33,736 bases of DNA from an uncultured Lachnospiraceae bacterium (GCA_910577175.1 CAJTLU010000010.1:104961-138696); one strand, 5' to 3'; shown: positions 7,332 to 15,404, numbered from the stretch's first letter. A program made the numbers and translations. Notes: generated by a model not told the origin, from the letters alone.

Positions 7332-9180
7332 GGACCTCGCCCTCCTTGTAGTATTTACTCTGAACTCCGAACATATAGGCATACTGCCCGTTCTTTTTCA
7401 TCAGCTCCTCATGGCTCCCGCTCTCCGTAATCACGCCGTCCTCCAGCAGAATGATACGGTCGCAGAAGCGCGTCGAGGCAAAGCGATGGGAAATATAAAC
7501 TGAGGTTTTCCCTGCCGTGAGTGTCCTGTACTGCAGATACAGATTATTTTCGGCTACCGGGTCCAGCGCCGCCGTAGGCTCGTCAAGCACAAGAATCGCC
7601 CCGTTCTTATAGATAGCGCGCGCCAGCACAAGCTTCTGCATTTCCCCGCCGGAAAGGTCCACGCTGTCGTCATAAATCCCCTTCATCAGATGCGTATCCA
7701 TTCCATTGGAGAGCGTCTCTATTTTTTCATAAATGCCCGCTGCCTTCATCGCAGCCACGGCGTCCTCCCTTGCCGTAGGACGCTCTAAATCGGAACTTGA
7801 CACAAACTCAAAGCAGGTAAACGCAATCGGCCGGATTTCCTGGAAAACCGCCGAAATCAGCGAATAATATTCCTCGATGTTATATTCGTCAATTCTCTTG
7901 CCGCCTACTAAAATCTCTCCCTTTTCGGGTGTATACAGCCCACAAAGCAGCTTCACTAACGTCGTCTTCCCGGCACCGTTCATGCCGACAAGCGCAAGGC
8001 TTTCCCCTCCCCGAATAACGAGGCTGACTCCCTTTAAGGTGTAGTCCCCGGCGCCGTCATACCGGTACCAGACATCCTTAAGCTCTATCGTAACAGGCGA
8101 TACAGGAAGCGCACAACCCTCTCCATGGTTAAAATGGTTCGGATATTCATAAAACTCACGGTAATACCCAAGTTTTTCGGCACGCGCATTGAGATTGGCA
8201 ACATCCCGGATGATTCCCTGCAAAAAACCTGCAATACTGCCGACCAGCCCGAAGTAAAAAACAAACTCACCTACAGTGATTCTGCCCTTAAGCAGAATCC
8301 CGATTAAAACAAAATATGCAACGCCGTCTTGCAGAAACGTCATTAACCCTGCCAGAACCGATGCCAACAGACCACGCAGACTGCATCGCCTGTTCCACAT
8401 CAGGATATAAGCCTGATAGTCCCGCATCAGCTTTTCTAACCAATCCTCAAGACCATAAAGCTTGATATCCTTCGCCTTGGAAAAGTCCCCGGAAAGCCCT
8501 CTTAAATAATCCTTTTTCCGAATTTCTTTTTCCCACTTTTGTTTATTCTTTTCATAATACACGGTCTGCCAGCGGGTTGTAAAATACGATATCACGGAAA
8601 CAACCGTTACTACCAGAAGTATCACCGGATTCAGCACAAACAGGAGCGAGGCATAGGTAACAATCCCCGTGGCATGGATAAGTACCTGTTTCAAATCCGT
8701 CCATAAAAACTCCATGGCACAATTCCCATGACAGGCATCTCCCCATGCATATCCCCTGATTCTTTGGAAATCCTGTTTCTCGGTATTCTCATAATCCGTC
8801 TGATATTGTTCTATCCTGTCCATCTCTGACTGATAAACTACCGTAGGATAATAATGTCTCCCCCGGCATTTGGCATCAATCCAGCCGCTCAATTCGTCCA
8901 AGGCAAGAAGTCCAAGCATAAAAACAAGAATCAAAAGCATTATTTTGGGAAATGGAATGCCCGCGGCGATACCGTCAATCAGCCTCTTAGGAAAGTAAGA
9001 CTCTGCCAACGGAAGCCCCACTGCTACAGGGACAGAGGCAAAAACAAAGAAAACAAAGCTTCTGTCAAGCCTCCACAGCTTTTTCAACGCCCAGACAAAG
9101 CAGCCGGTTTTTGTATACTTCCGTTTGCCTTTCGCGTCTCCTTTCGTATTTTTTCCATTTTGTTTGTTTTTGTCCTTCAT
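7324..9180 (-). CDS. ABC exporter half-transporter (first subunit)
   Basis: A 618-residue permease-ATPase fusion from ATG 9180, with AAAGGAGG upstream. The 30 extra codons to 9270 cross the promoter region and are rejected. A very basic N-terminus of about 30 residues precedes a helical membrane domain with segments near 45-65, 80-100, 160-200 and 280-315. The ATPase domain has Walker A GMNGAGKTTL, signature DLSGGEMQKLVLARAI and Walker B LVLDEPTAALDP, then YISHR. It forms a probable heterodimer with the downstream half-transporter, whose start overlaps this stop by 8 bp. The nucleotide-binding domains of the two are similar around the signature and Walker B, suggesting an old duplication. Nothing nearby encodes an obvious peptide substrate. 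Confidence 0.92.
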   Translation of the reverse strand: MKDKNKQNGKNTKGDAKGKRKYTKTGCFVWALKKLWRLDRSFVFFVFASVPVAVGLPLAESYFPKRLIDGIAAGIPFPKIMLLILVFMLGLLALDELSGWIDAKCRGRHYYPTVVYQSEMDRIEQYQTDYENTEKQDFQRIRGYAWGDACHGNCAMEFLWTDLKQVLIHATGIVTYASLLFVLNPVILLVVTVVSVISYFTTRWQTVYYEKNKQKWEKEIRKKDYLRGLSGDFSKAKDIKLYGLEDWLEKLMRDYQAYILMWNRRCSLRGLLASVLAGLMTFLQDGVAYFVLIGILLKGRITVGEFVFYFGLVGSIAGFLQGIIRDVANLNARAEKLGYYREFYEYPNHFNHGEGCALPVSPVTIELKDVWYRYDGAGDYTLKGVSLVIRGGESLALVGMNGAGKTTLVKLLCGLYTPEKGEILVGGKRIDEYNIEEYYSLISAVFQEIRPIAFTCFEFVSSSDLERPTAREDAVAAMKAAGIYEKIETLSNGMDTHLMKGIYDDSVDLSGGEMQKLVLARAIYKNGAILVLDEPTAALDPVAENNLYLQYRTLTAGKTSVYISHRFASTRFCDRIILLEDGVITESGSHEELMKKNGQYAYMFGVQSKYYKEGEVHA

Positions 9181-9201
9181 AACATCTCCTCCTTTGCTAC
9201 C

Positions 9202-9263
9202 ACTATAGCACGGAAAAAGAAAAAAGATGCGCTTTGATGTCAAATGTCGAAAATCTGATGTCA
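9202..9263 (-). promoter_or_regulatory. ABC exporter promoter with 21-bp-spaced direct repeats (LytTR-type sites)
   Basis: TGATGTCA occurs at 9235-9242 and again at 9256-9263, start to start exactly 21 bp (two helical turns). A -10 box TATAGT (minus strand, 9202-9207) lies 27 bp beyond the proximal copy, and no good -35 is present at 17 bp. LytTR activators such as AgrA and ComE bind direct repeats with about this period upstream of weak promoters. The LytTR regulator gene is about 0.8 kb upstream. Confidence 0.6.
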
Positions 9264-9360
9264 GCTGCACATCTTTTTAAAGTTTTCCCTGCGCTTTTGC
9301 ATTTTTGCGGACCTTCCAGTTACAAAATGCGGAAGCCAGGAATGCTTTTACCAGGGAATC

Positions 9361-10005
9361 CTATTGGGGAAGCAGAACTTCCGTAGAAAATGCCTCGTCC
9401 TCGGAGGCTCTTGTAATATACCCGCCGTATTTTTTTACGATTGCGTCGGCACGCGCGAGTCCGAAGCCGTGTCCTTCTCCCTTTGTGGTCTGGAAGCTTT
9501 TCTTTTTCTTGCCGCCTGCCGTATTCGTCAGCGCAAGGTAGAGATAGTTTCCTTTCATTTCCATGTAGATGCGGATCAGGCGCTCCTCCTGCGGAAGCTC
9601 CATGCACGCCTCAATTGCATTGTCTAACAGATTGCCGATAATAATGCACAAATCCAGCTCCGATACGCTAAGCGCCACCGGGATTTTGGTTTCTGCCTTT
9701 ACGCGGATTCCCCTCTCTGCCGCAAGCGAAAGCTTGCTGTTCAGAATGGCGTCCGTCATCCGGTTGCCGGTCTTAATCACCGTTTCCACGTTCGTCAGGT
9801 CCTCATCCAGCATATCGAGATACTTTACAATTTCTTCGTATTCCCCATTTGCCGCATGCACCTTCATCGTCTGGATATGGTGCCGGTAGTCATGCCGCCA
9901 GCCCCGCATCTTGGCATACATGGTTTCCACCTCGGTATAGTATTTTTGCAGGATTTCCTTTTCAAAGGATGCAACCCTTTTTTTCACAAGCTTGTCAAGC
10001 AGCAT
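9361..10005 (-). CDS. Sensor-less GHKL-type histidine kinase
   Basis: A 214-residue cytosolic protein from ATG 10005, 10 nt after the response-regulator stop, with AAGGAGG between. No transmembrane or input domain is present: the N-terminal 35 residues are an amphipathic, coiled-coil-like helix leading into RGWRHDYRHHIQTM, the phospho-acceptor box of AgrC/citrate-type kinases (H38). The N-box NLLDNAIEAC (about 125-134) and the glycine-rich GEGHGFGLARADAIVKKYGG segment form the ATP-binding lid. It should phosphorylate the LytTR regulator encoded just upstream. A kinase without its own sensor must either read a cytosolic cue or be recruited by another protein; the neighbouring ABC exporter is one candidate. 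Confidence 0.9.
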   Translation of the reverse strand: MLLDKLVKKRVASFEKEILQKYYTEVETMYAKMRGWRHDYRHHIQTMKVHAANGEYEEIVKYLDMLDEDLTNVETVIKTGNRMTDAILNSKLSLAAERGIRVKAETKIPVALSVSELDLCIIIGNLLDNAIEACMELPQEERLIRIYMEMKGNYLYLALTNTAGGKKKKSFQTTKGEGHGFGLARADAIVKKYGGYITRASEDEAFSTEVLLPQ

Positions 10006-10015
10006 CGCAGCCTCC

Positions 10016-10717
10016 TTATAAATACCGGATGAGCGCGGCATGCACCTCATCGTACAGTCCGCGGCTGATTGGGACGGTATCGCCGTTTATCATTGTAACT
10101 TCGCTGCGTGTGATTTTCTTAACATATTTTAATCCCACAACAAAGGAGCGGTGTACCTTAAAGAACGTCTCGTCCAGCTGTCCGGCAAATTTGCCTAACG
10201 TCATCCGCATACGGTAGCTCCCGTGTGCCGTATGCACAATGATATATACGTTCTCGGATTCTATATATACAATATCCGCCAGGGACACCTTGATGTCGCC
10301 GTCGGCAGTGGAAACCAGCACGGAGCGCTGGCGGTAGGCAAGATGGTCCGCCGCCTTGTCGAGCACCGTGCAGAGCTTTCTCTCATCTACGGGCTTTATC
10401 AGATAATGCAGCGCCGATACGTCAAAGCCGTCGCTGAAATATTCATAATAGCCGGTAATAAAAACAATCTGCACCGCTGCATTCTCATGTCTGACTTCTT
10501 TCGCAAGTTCAATCCCGTTCATTCCGGGCATCTCAATGTCTAAAAGCAGGATGTCAAAATCCTTTTCCTCTGCATAGTCAAACAGAAACGCCTTTGCGTC
10601 CACATACTGCTTTACCTCGGCAAGATGACGGTTTCTTTTTGCCCAGGAAAGCACTATCTCCGAAAGATACGCCCGCTGGGACGCATCGTCATCACAAATC
10701 GCCAGTTTCAGCTTCAT
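10016..10717 (-). CDS. LytTR-family response regulator
   Basis: A 233-residue two-domain protein. The receiver domain (1-120) has the acidic pair CDDD (about 8-11), phospho-acceptor D60 in LLLDIEMPG, and a conserved YLIKPVD lysine. The LytTR DNA-binding domain (about 135-230) shows IVYIESENVYIIVHT, FFKVHRSFVVGLKYV and DTVPISRG motifs. ATG 10717 has AAGGAG upstream and overlaps the end of the TM1266-like gene by 26 bp. It is expected to activate promoters with direct repeats about 21 bp apart, such as that before the ABC genes (9235-9263). Confidence 0.93.
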   Translation of the reverse strand: MKLKLAICDDDASQRAYLSEIVLSWAKRNRHLAEVKQYVDAKAFLFDYAEEKDFDILLLDIEMPGMNGIELAKEVRHENAAVQIVFITGYYEYFSDGFDVSALHYLIKPVDERKLCTVLDKAADHLAYRQRSVLVSTADGDIKVSLADIVYIESENVYIIVHTAHGSYRMRMTLGKFAGQLDETFFKVHRSFVVGLKYVKKITRSEVTMINGDTVPISRGLYDEVHAALIRYL

Positions 10718-10979
10718 GTGGCTGCTCCTTTCCAGAATAGTTCGAAAAGGCAGTCTTTACGCTGATTCCCTTCAGCTTCCCTACCTTGCCCGCCAGTGCG
10801 GAAATCGTATCCTGCGGGGCGTCTAACGCAATACTGATAATATTGATATTCTTCTCACGATAGGGAATCCCCATTCTTCCTATAATGTATTCGCCATATT
10901 CATGCAAAATCAGGTTCAGCTTCTCCACCGTATCACTGTTCTCCACAATAACGCTCATCACTGCAACCCGTGTTTCCAT
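10692..10979 (-). CDS. TM1266-type ACT-like regulator (iron-only hydrogenase regulator family)
   Basis: A 95-residue protein with a beta-alpha-beta ACT-like fold pattern: METRVAVMSVIVENSDTVEKLNLILHEY, then GRMGIPYREKNINIISIALDAP and LAGKVGKLKGISVKTAFS. This matches the small TM1266 family annotated as a putative iron-only hydrogenase system regulator. Those are usually beside hydrogenase maturation genes; here none is visible and it instead leads a two-component operon. GGAGGTAGAGG precedes the ATG. It may bind a small ligand and act allosterically. Any functional tie to the LytTR pair is inferred only from the 26-bp overlap. Confidence 0.8.
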   Translation of the reverse strand: METRVAVMSVIVENSDTVEKLNLILHEYGEYIIGRMGIPYREKNINIISIALDAPQDTISALAGKVGKLKGISVKTAFSNYSGKEQPHEAETGDL

Positions 10980-11060
10980 CCTCTACCTCCAAAACTGAGG
11001 GCATCCGCGCCTTGCGATATGGCGGTCTGCGCCCTGTGCTTCCTGTCAGAAACCGGTTTG

Positions 11061-11089
11061 ATTATAGCATATGGGGGAACATTTGTCCA
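11061..11089 (-). promoter_or_regulatory. Promoter of the TM1266/LytTR/kinase operon
   Basis: Minus-strand TGGACA (11084-11089), 17 bp, then TGC-TATAAT (-10 at 11061-11066), an extended and near-consensus sigma-A promoter. It lies about 80 bp before the ATG at 10979 and immediately beside inverted-repeat element B. Confidence 0.8.
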
Positions 11090-11094
11090 CCAGA

Positions 11095-11287
11095 GGTTAC
11101 TATTCACGGCCACATAAGAATGACATACAGATTCGTCAAGCTTGCTTGTAAGAAGCTGTATGAAGTTCTTATGTGACTGGAATCAGTCACTCCACCCGCA
11201 TAAGCAAAATAGAAAGCTGCGTAGCAGCGGCAGACAGCCTTGCTGGCTGATTTTGCGTATGTGCGTGGAGGGCTGTGAATAGTAACC
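11095..11287. repeat. Cloverleaf-like inverted-repeat element B
   Basis: The outer arms 11095-11111 and 11271-11287 match at 16 of 17 positions. Inside are a long hairpin with perfect CACATAAGAA/TTCTTATGTG arms (11111-11120, 11166-11175) and inner CATACAG/CTGTATG; a 7-bp hairpin GTGACTG-gaat-CAGTCAC (11173-11190); and a third hairpin with 21-nt arms 11190-11210 and 11250-11270 (18 of 21 paired). The helices abut with almost no unpaired bases, giving a four-way-junction layout. Together with the promoter at 11061-11089 it accounts for the 315-bp gap 10980-11294. I see no coding frame. Confidence 0.85.
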
Positions 11288-11294
11288 CCGGAGG

Positions 11295-12221
11295 TTATCT
11301 GTCAATCAGCGGCACCCATGCCGCCGTCAGATAGTCAAAATAGGTTCCTTCCATTTTCGGCAGGAAACCGCTGATGATACACTGTCTGACGATATGCTCC
11401 GTTCCGTCCTGTTCCGTATAGGTGTCACAATTATGGAAAATCCGGTGTTCTCCGTTTTCCTTGCCCGCATACAGCATGACATGCCCAGGCATATGCAGGA
11501 TGGCGCCGGTGCCAAGTGCAGAAAGAACTCCCTCCTTTTGCTCTGCTTCCATCCGCTCTATCTGGTAAAAGACTGCCCTTCCTTCCGCGGCAAGCGTTTC
11601 GCCAAAGCTTTTCTGTTCCGAAGAATTGCGCGGCAGCGCCAGACCAAAGCAGGCATAAAAGGCGCGTACCGTAGAGGAGCAGTCCATCCCGTCCGCACGT
11701 TCGTCCCCCCAGCTGTACGGAATCCCAAGCATCCGCTCCATCTGCAGCAGAAGCTGGCGTTCCGAAAACGGCAGCTGCCCATGGATAATCACCGGCGTCT
11801 CCGGCTGCCCCCAGCCTGTTTTCTGCAGCGTCTCCCTCCTGTGTCTGCATTCTCTTCCATATAGCTCTTCCTCAAACATTTCCGTCTCCGGCGGCAGGAT
11901 GGTGCCGGTCCGGAAGTATTTCCCCTGCTCGCTTCTGCCGCCCTTTAAAACAACCCGGTGTTCCTTTTGAAAAAGCGTCCTCCGGCTTTCATACTCTGCC
12001 TTCGTACAGAGCAGAAAACCATCTGTTGCCGCATACCCTGCTGTCGTGTCAGAAATCACATAAAGCCAGCTCTCTCCTAAATGCTTTAACCGGACCGCTT
12101 CGCCGACATTCAGCCTGCTCTCCTGCCGTCTGTCCCATACGTCATCTTTGTCCTTCCGGAGCGGCTCCATTGTCGGCTCCGTCCGAACGGATACATTTTT
12201 TATTGCAATACCATACTGCAT
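11295..12221 (-). CDS. NlpC/P60 cysteine peptidase with SH3-like N-terminus; start doubtful
   Basis: 308 codons. Residues 1-75 look like a bacterial SH3 domain (NVSVRTEPT, NVGEAVRLKHLGESWLYV, TAGYAATD) and a second SH3-like region follows (about 85-145). The catalytic NlpC/P60 domain has the YSWGDERADGMDCSS motif with Cys181, and His247 in HMPGHVMLYAG. The layout resembles YkfC-type gamma-D-glutamyl-diamino-acid endopeptidases that recycle muropeptides. No signal peptide is seen, so a cytosolic role is possible. The start is odd: an in-frame TGA lies 6 nt upstream of the ATG, no Shine-Dalgarno sequence is visible, and an intrinsic terminator ends 8 nt before the ATG. The gene may be a 5'-truncated relic, be translated leaderless, or start further inside (for instance M18). 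Confidence 0.75.
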   Translation of the reverse strand: MQYGIAIKNVSVRTEPTMEPLRKDKDDVWDRRQESRLNVGEAVRLKHLGESWLYVISDTTAGYAATDGFLLCTKAEYESRRTLFQKEHRVVLKGGRSEQGKYFRTGTILPPETEMFEEELYGRECRHRRETLQKTGWGQPETPVIIHGQLPFSERQLLLQMERMLGIPYSWGDERADGMDCSSTVRAFYACFGLALPRNSSEQKSFGETLAAEGRAVFYQIERMEAEQKEGVLSALGTGAILHMPGHVMLYAGKENGEHRIFHNCDTYTEQDGTEHIVRQCIISGFLPKMEGTYFDYLTAAWVPLIDR

Positions 12222-12228
12222 ACGTCAC

Positions 12229-12273
12229 AAAAAGCGATACCGTTCCGGCCATGCCCGGCCGGACAGGTATCGC
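12229..12273 (-). terminator. Intrinsic terminator after the LRR lipoprotein gene
   Basis: Arms GCGATACC (minus strand, complement of 12266-12273) and GGTATCGC (12234-12241), with an inner CCGGCC/GGCCGG stem, are followed by five T at 12229-12233. It lies 76 bp after the 12349 stop and directly before the NlpC/P60 frame. Confidence 0.85.
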
Positions 12274-12348
12274 ACCTTATCTTTTCTATTATCTTATGTC
12301 AGGAGCGGCAGAAGATATTCCTATGGAAGCGCTGATGAAAGCATTTTC

Positions 12349-13602
12349 TTAATAGGTACTCCGGATTCCGTTATCCTCCAACGCGTCTTTCCTTGACTCA
12401 TAAAAATGAGGTTTCCCCTCTCCATCAATGAACCATATCTGCTTTTGTTTATTTTTAAGGGTTCCCAGAACAATATCCTCTTCTCCGGTACGGTAACACA
12501 GGGACAGGTTCCATTTTGTACAAAACAGCACACCTTTATTTGGCGAATATCCGTATAATTCTACCTCTTCCGCCTTTTCCGGACGAAGATAGAGCTTCTC
12601 TATTTCTGGTACTCCGTCCACATAAAGCGACAATGACTCCTTACTCTCACGCTTCCCCTGATATGTAACGCAGATATTATACCCCTTTCTCCCTTTATCA
12701 TCATAAATATCCTCTATCTTGTCAAACCTCTCAAAAGAGTACATCTCCTGAAATGCCTCTTCTCCTATATAAAGCAATGGGAATCCTTCTGCAAGGGTAA
12801 TAAAATCCTCTTTGACCCCGTTCCATCTGATCTGCGTTTCTAAAGGCGGAATCCGTAAAAGCAACTGTTCTCCTTCGCATCTTTCAAGTGTTACGGCGTC
12901 AAGACGCCGCATATCAAAACAGCTTAAAAACGCATCTGCATCCAAAGTAATATCCACATCATGCACTGCTCCTTCAATATGCAAATCCGGCGTCTGGGAA
13001 AAAGACAATGTTCCTTCCAGAAACTCATTGCGATAAGAATAAAGCTTTTCACAATTCCGCACGGACAGATTCCCCGAGGATTCCGTATAGAAAATCGTCT
13101 CCAGGTTCGGACAATCCTCCAAAACCGCCTCCCGGATACAGCCCTCCCCCGAGCCAAAGCTCTTTAAAAGCTGTGCACCGCGGATAACTACCCTGTCCGC
13201 ATAATCAATCCAAACCTCCTCCAGCTTCGGGAACAATTCAAAGCCTTTTAGTTCCTCCGGTCCCAAAGAAAAGTCATAATCCTTTACCTCATGCCGTGTC
13301 CCCCTGCAATAGTCTATCTCCTTTACCGCCCTCCGTTCCATTTCAGAAAGAGAACCATCCTGATTTAAGTCATAATTGCTGCGGAGAAATGCGCAAAAAT
13401 TCTTTCCTCCAAAATGCTCCTCATCAATTAAAATCAAATCCTCCTCCGGGTCAGAGCTTGGTTTCTGGCTTATTTCCGGCAATGAAGTCAGCGTTGGAGC
13501 GGTGGTCCCTTGATTCTCTACAGGTTCTTCCGGCTTTTCCTGACAAGCACCGGCACATAACATCAGAAGCAGAACTATAATTCCATATTTTACCCTGCTC
13601 AT
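12349..13602 (-). CDS. Lipoprotein with EF-hand-like loop and leucine-rich-like repeats
   Basis: A 417-residue protein from ATG 13602, with AGGAGG upstream. A lipoprotein signal (IIVLLLMLCAGAC, lipidated Cys at about 20) is followed by a Thr/Pro/Ser linker. Residues about 77-88 (YDLNQDGSLSEME) match a D-x-N-x-D-G-x-L-S-x-x-E calcium-binding loop of EF-hand/dockerin type. Residues about 115-260 have irregular leucine-rich-like strands (GFELFPKLEEVWI, AVLEDCPNLETIF, LSVRNCEKLYSY). The C-terminal part has no recognised domain. It is expected on the outer face of the membrane. The function is unknown. A terminator follows it. The gene immediately upstream on the same strand also ends in a terminator, so its own promoter is unclear. 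Confidence 0.85.
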   Translation of the reverse strand: MSRVKYGIIVLLLMLCAGACQEKPEEPVENQGTTAPTLTSLPEISQKPSSDPEEDLILIDEEHFGGKNFCAFLRSNYDLNQDGSLSEMERRAVKEIDYCRGTRHEVKDYDFSLGPEELKGFELFPKLEEVWIDYADRVVIRGAQLLKSFGSGEGCIREAVLEDCPNLETIFYTESSGNLSVRNCEKLYSYRNEFLEGTLSFSQTPDLHIEGAVHDVDITLDADAFLSCFDMRRLDAVTLERCEGEQLLLRIPPLETQIRWNGVKEDFITLAEGFPLLYIGEEAFQEMYSFERFDKIEDIYDDKGRKGYNICVTYQGKRESKESLSLYVDGVPEIEKLYLRPEKAEEVELYGYSPNKGVLFCTKWNLSLCYRTGEEDIVLGTLKNKQKQIWFIDGEGKPHFYESRKDALEDNGIRSTY

Positions 13603-13634
13603 AAAATCCCTCCTTCTATATGCAAATGCGCATC

Positions 13635-13665
13635 AAAAAAAGGCCACGACGTTTTGCCGTAATCC
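13635..13665 (-). terminator. Probable terminator after the 121-aa gene
   Basis: A minus-strand GGATTACG/CGTGGCC-type stem with a wobble and one bulge, followed by seven T (13635-13641). It sits about 10 bp after the 13675 stop. Confidence 0.55.
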
Positions 13666-13674
13666 TCTTGAGGT

Positions 13675-14040
13675 TTATTCTAATCCTGTCCAATTATACT
13701 CTCTGTTAGCAACCAACTCAAGAATAAGAGCAAGCAAAAGTAATAAGCCATCTTCCTCATTTTCAATACCATATTTTCTTCTTTCTTGTCCTTCTATCCA
13801 ACCACTATATTTCCCCAATGCTTTATTCCAATCAGTATAATTGTATTGAGCATCGTCACTAAATGGATTAAATAATTCTCCAGCATATTTTTCTCGGACA
13901 TATTGTAAAATATTTTCTTTTTCCATTTGTCTTTCAATTTCTGTAATAGTTTCTTTATATCCTCTTGATATTAAAGCAATTATTTCATATCCCAATAATT
14001 CTAATCTGTCTACTCCAGTAAACAGTTCATGTTTACCCAT
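13675..14040 (-). CDS. Hypothetical 121-aa acidic protein
   Basis: A complete small frame with AAAAGGAG before ATG 14040 and a terminator just after the stop. The protein is acidic and probably helical; it contains SGWIEGQERRKYGIENEEDGLLLLLALILELVANREY-type sequence near the end, where a Leu-rich helix could be buried rather than membrane-spanning. I recognise no family. It is AT-rich like its upstream neighbour (14123-15184) and unlike the surrounding genes, suggesting the two arrived together. A size and acidity like this would fit an immunity-type or antitoxin-like protein, but no toxin is recognisable, so this is only a thought. Confidence 0.7.
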   Translation of the reverse strand: MGKHELFTGVDRLELLGYEIIALISRGYKETITEIERQMEKENILQYVREKYAGELFNPFSDDAQYNYTDWNKALGKYSGWIEGQERRKYGIENEEDGLLLLLALILELVANREYNWTGLE

Positions 14041-14122
14041 AAAATATTCTCCTTTTCTTAGAAAATCAACTAATACCGATACTACATTTATTACCGTATG
14101 TTAAAAGTTCCATAACCACTTT

Positions 14123-15184
14123 TTAATACTTATCATTATAATATGTATCTTTTACCCCTTTATTATTCAGATTAGTAACCATCTTATCCAATTTTGATTT
14201 CCAAAAATTTTTAAACCATTTTGTTTCACCAAACCACTTCACAAGAGCAGGACTGATTTTATAATACCGTTTTATTAATGCTCTGCCATACCATGTTGCA
14301 TCAAGAGTGTAATCTCTGAATCTTCTAAGTGTCCAAACTTGAGGGCAATCATAAGAACCATATACACAAGTTGCAATATAGCAACCATTATTTTGTATTT
14401 TTTCTTCTATAGACAAATATTTTCCAAATTTATTTTTAAAGTTCTCTGACGCAATTACATCTGGTATCTTATCCGACATATAAAATAAACTACCTGTAAT
14501 TTCATCAATATTATCTGCATTCTCAAATACAATCTTGTTTAAATTACATTTGTAAAATGGATACCCTTCAATTTTTTTAACACTTTGGGGTATGGTAATT
14601 TCTTTTAAGGATATACAATTTTCAAAACATTCGCTTTTTATTGCAATAATTCCATCTTGCAATAATATTTTCTCAAGAGCAGTGCAACCTGAAAACAAAT
14701 TCACATTCACTACACGCAATTTAGCAGGCAATATAATACTTTTTAAATTTTCACAATTGCCAAACGCCATTGCCCCAATCATAAATACCGAATCAGGAAT
14801 AACAATTTCTTTTAAATTTTTACAATTAATAAATGCCCGACTTTCTATTTCTGTAATTGAATCTGGTAAAATTATCTTTTTAATCTTACCGTTTCCACTA
14901 AAAGCCATCTCTCCAATAACTGTTATATGTGTTGGAACTATTACAATTTCCGCTTCTCCCTTATATGAAATTAATTTATGAGCACTTGTTTCAAAATAAT
15001 TTTCATCTGAACTGTTATAAATATTGATAACAGAATTAGATATATGATTTGTAACTTCAAAATGATTTATTACTTTTTCTGTGACAAAAGCAGTACCACA
15101 ATATTTACATATACCTGTTTCTTGAGAATCATCTACTTCGATATTTGCACCACACTGGGTACATTTTGCCGCCACCAATCCCAT
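14123..15184 (-). CDS. Zinc-ribbon / BspA-type LRR protein with CFI-box C-terminus
   Basis: A 353-residue protein from ATG 15184 (GGAGG 9 nt upstream). Residues 8-30 form a two-pair zinc ribbon (CTQCG...CKYCG). Residues about 75-235 contain at least five BspA-type (LRR_5) repeats with the pattern 'I.I..I..IGE.AF..C..LK.I.LP.S'. The C-terminal 95 residues begin GCYIATCVYGSYDCPQVW and continue RRFRDYTLDATWYGRALIKRYY; I recognise this as the 'CFI-box' C-terminal domain found on many Firmicutes proteins of unknown role. No signal peptide is seen, so it is probably cytosolic despite the LRR type. It is AT-rich relative to its neighbours and a possible recent acquisition with the 121-aa gene downstream. 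Confidence 0.85.
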   Translation of the reverse strand: MGLVAAKCTQCGANIEVDDSQETGICKYCGTAFVTEKVINHFEVTNHISNSVINIYNSSDENYFETSAHKLISYKGEAEIVIVPTHITVIGEMAFSGNGKIKKIILPDSITEIESRAFINCKNLKEIVIPDSVFMIGAMAFGNCENLKSIILPAKLRVVNVNLFSGCTALEKILLQDGIIAIKSECFENCISLKEITIPQSVKKIEGYPFYKCNLNKIVFENADNIDEITGSLFYMSDKIPDVIASENFKNKFGKYLSIEEKIQNNGCYIATCVYGSYDCPQVWTLRRFRDYTLDATWYGRALIKRYYKISPALVKWFGETKWFKNFWKSKLDKMVTNLNNKGVKDTYYNDKY

Positions 15185-15355
15185 AACACTAATCCTCCAT
15201 CAGATAAATTCTTCTATATTATAACTCATAAATGAACTATTTTCCACCCATAATGTCCTTAATAATACGACATACTCTACCTTATAGCCTGTCTGAAACC
15301 GGATTGCCCAGTCCGAAATACCAGCGGTTACAAGAAAATCCGTATTTAATAACCT

Positions 15356-15404
15356 AAAAAAATCCCGGAAAGGATTTGTCGCACAAAACGACACCCTTCC
15401 GGGA
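15356..15404 (-). terminator. Terminator of asnB
   Basis: TCCCGGAA (15363-15370) pairs with TTCCGGGA (15397-15404), with an inner GTCG/CGAC pair, and seven T follow on the minus strand. It lies 17 bp after the asnB stop. The rest of the gap 15185-15355 is AT-rich, with a TATAAT box near 15220 that may serve the LRR gene. Confidence 0.85.

Noticed and set aside
11394..11864. 156-codon plus-strand open frame opposite the NlpC/P60 gene
   Set aside because: No RBS, no protein-like domain pattern, and it lies antisense to a frame with clear NlpC/P60 catalytic motifs.
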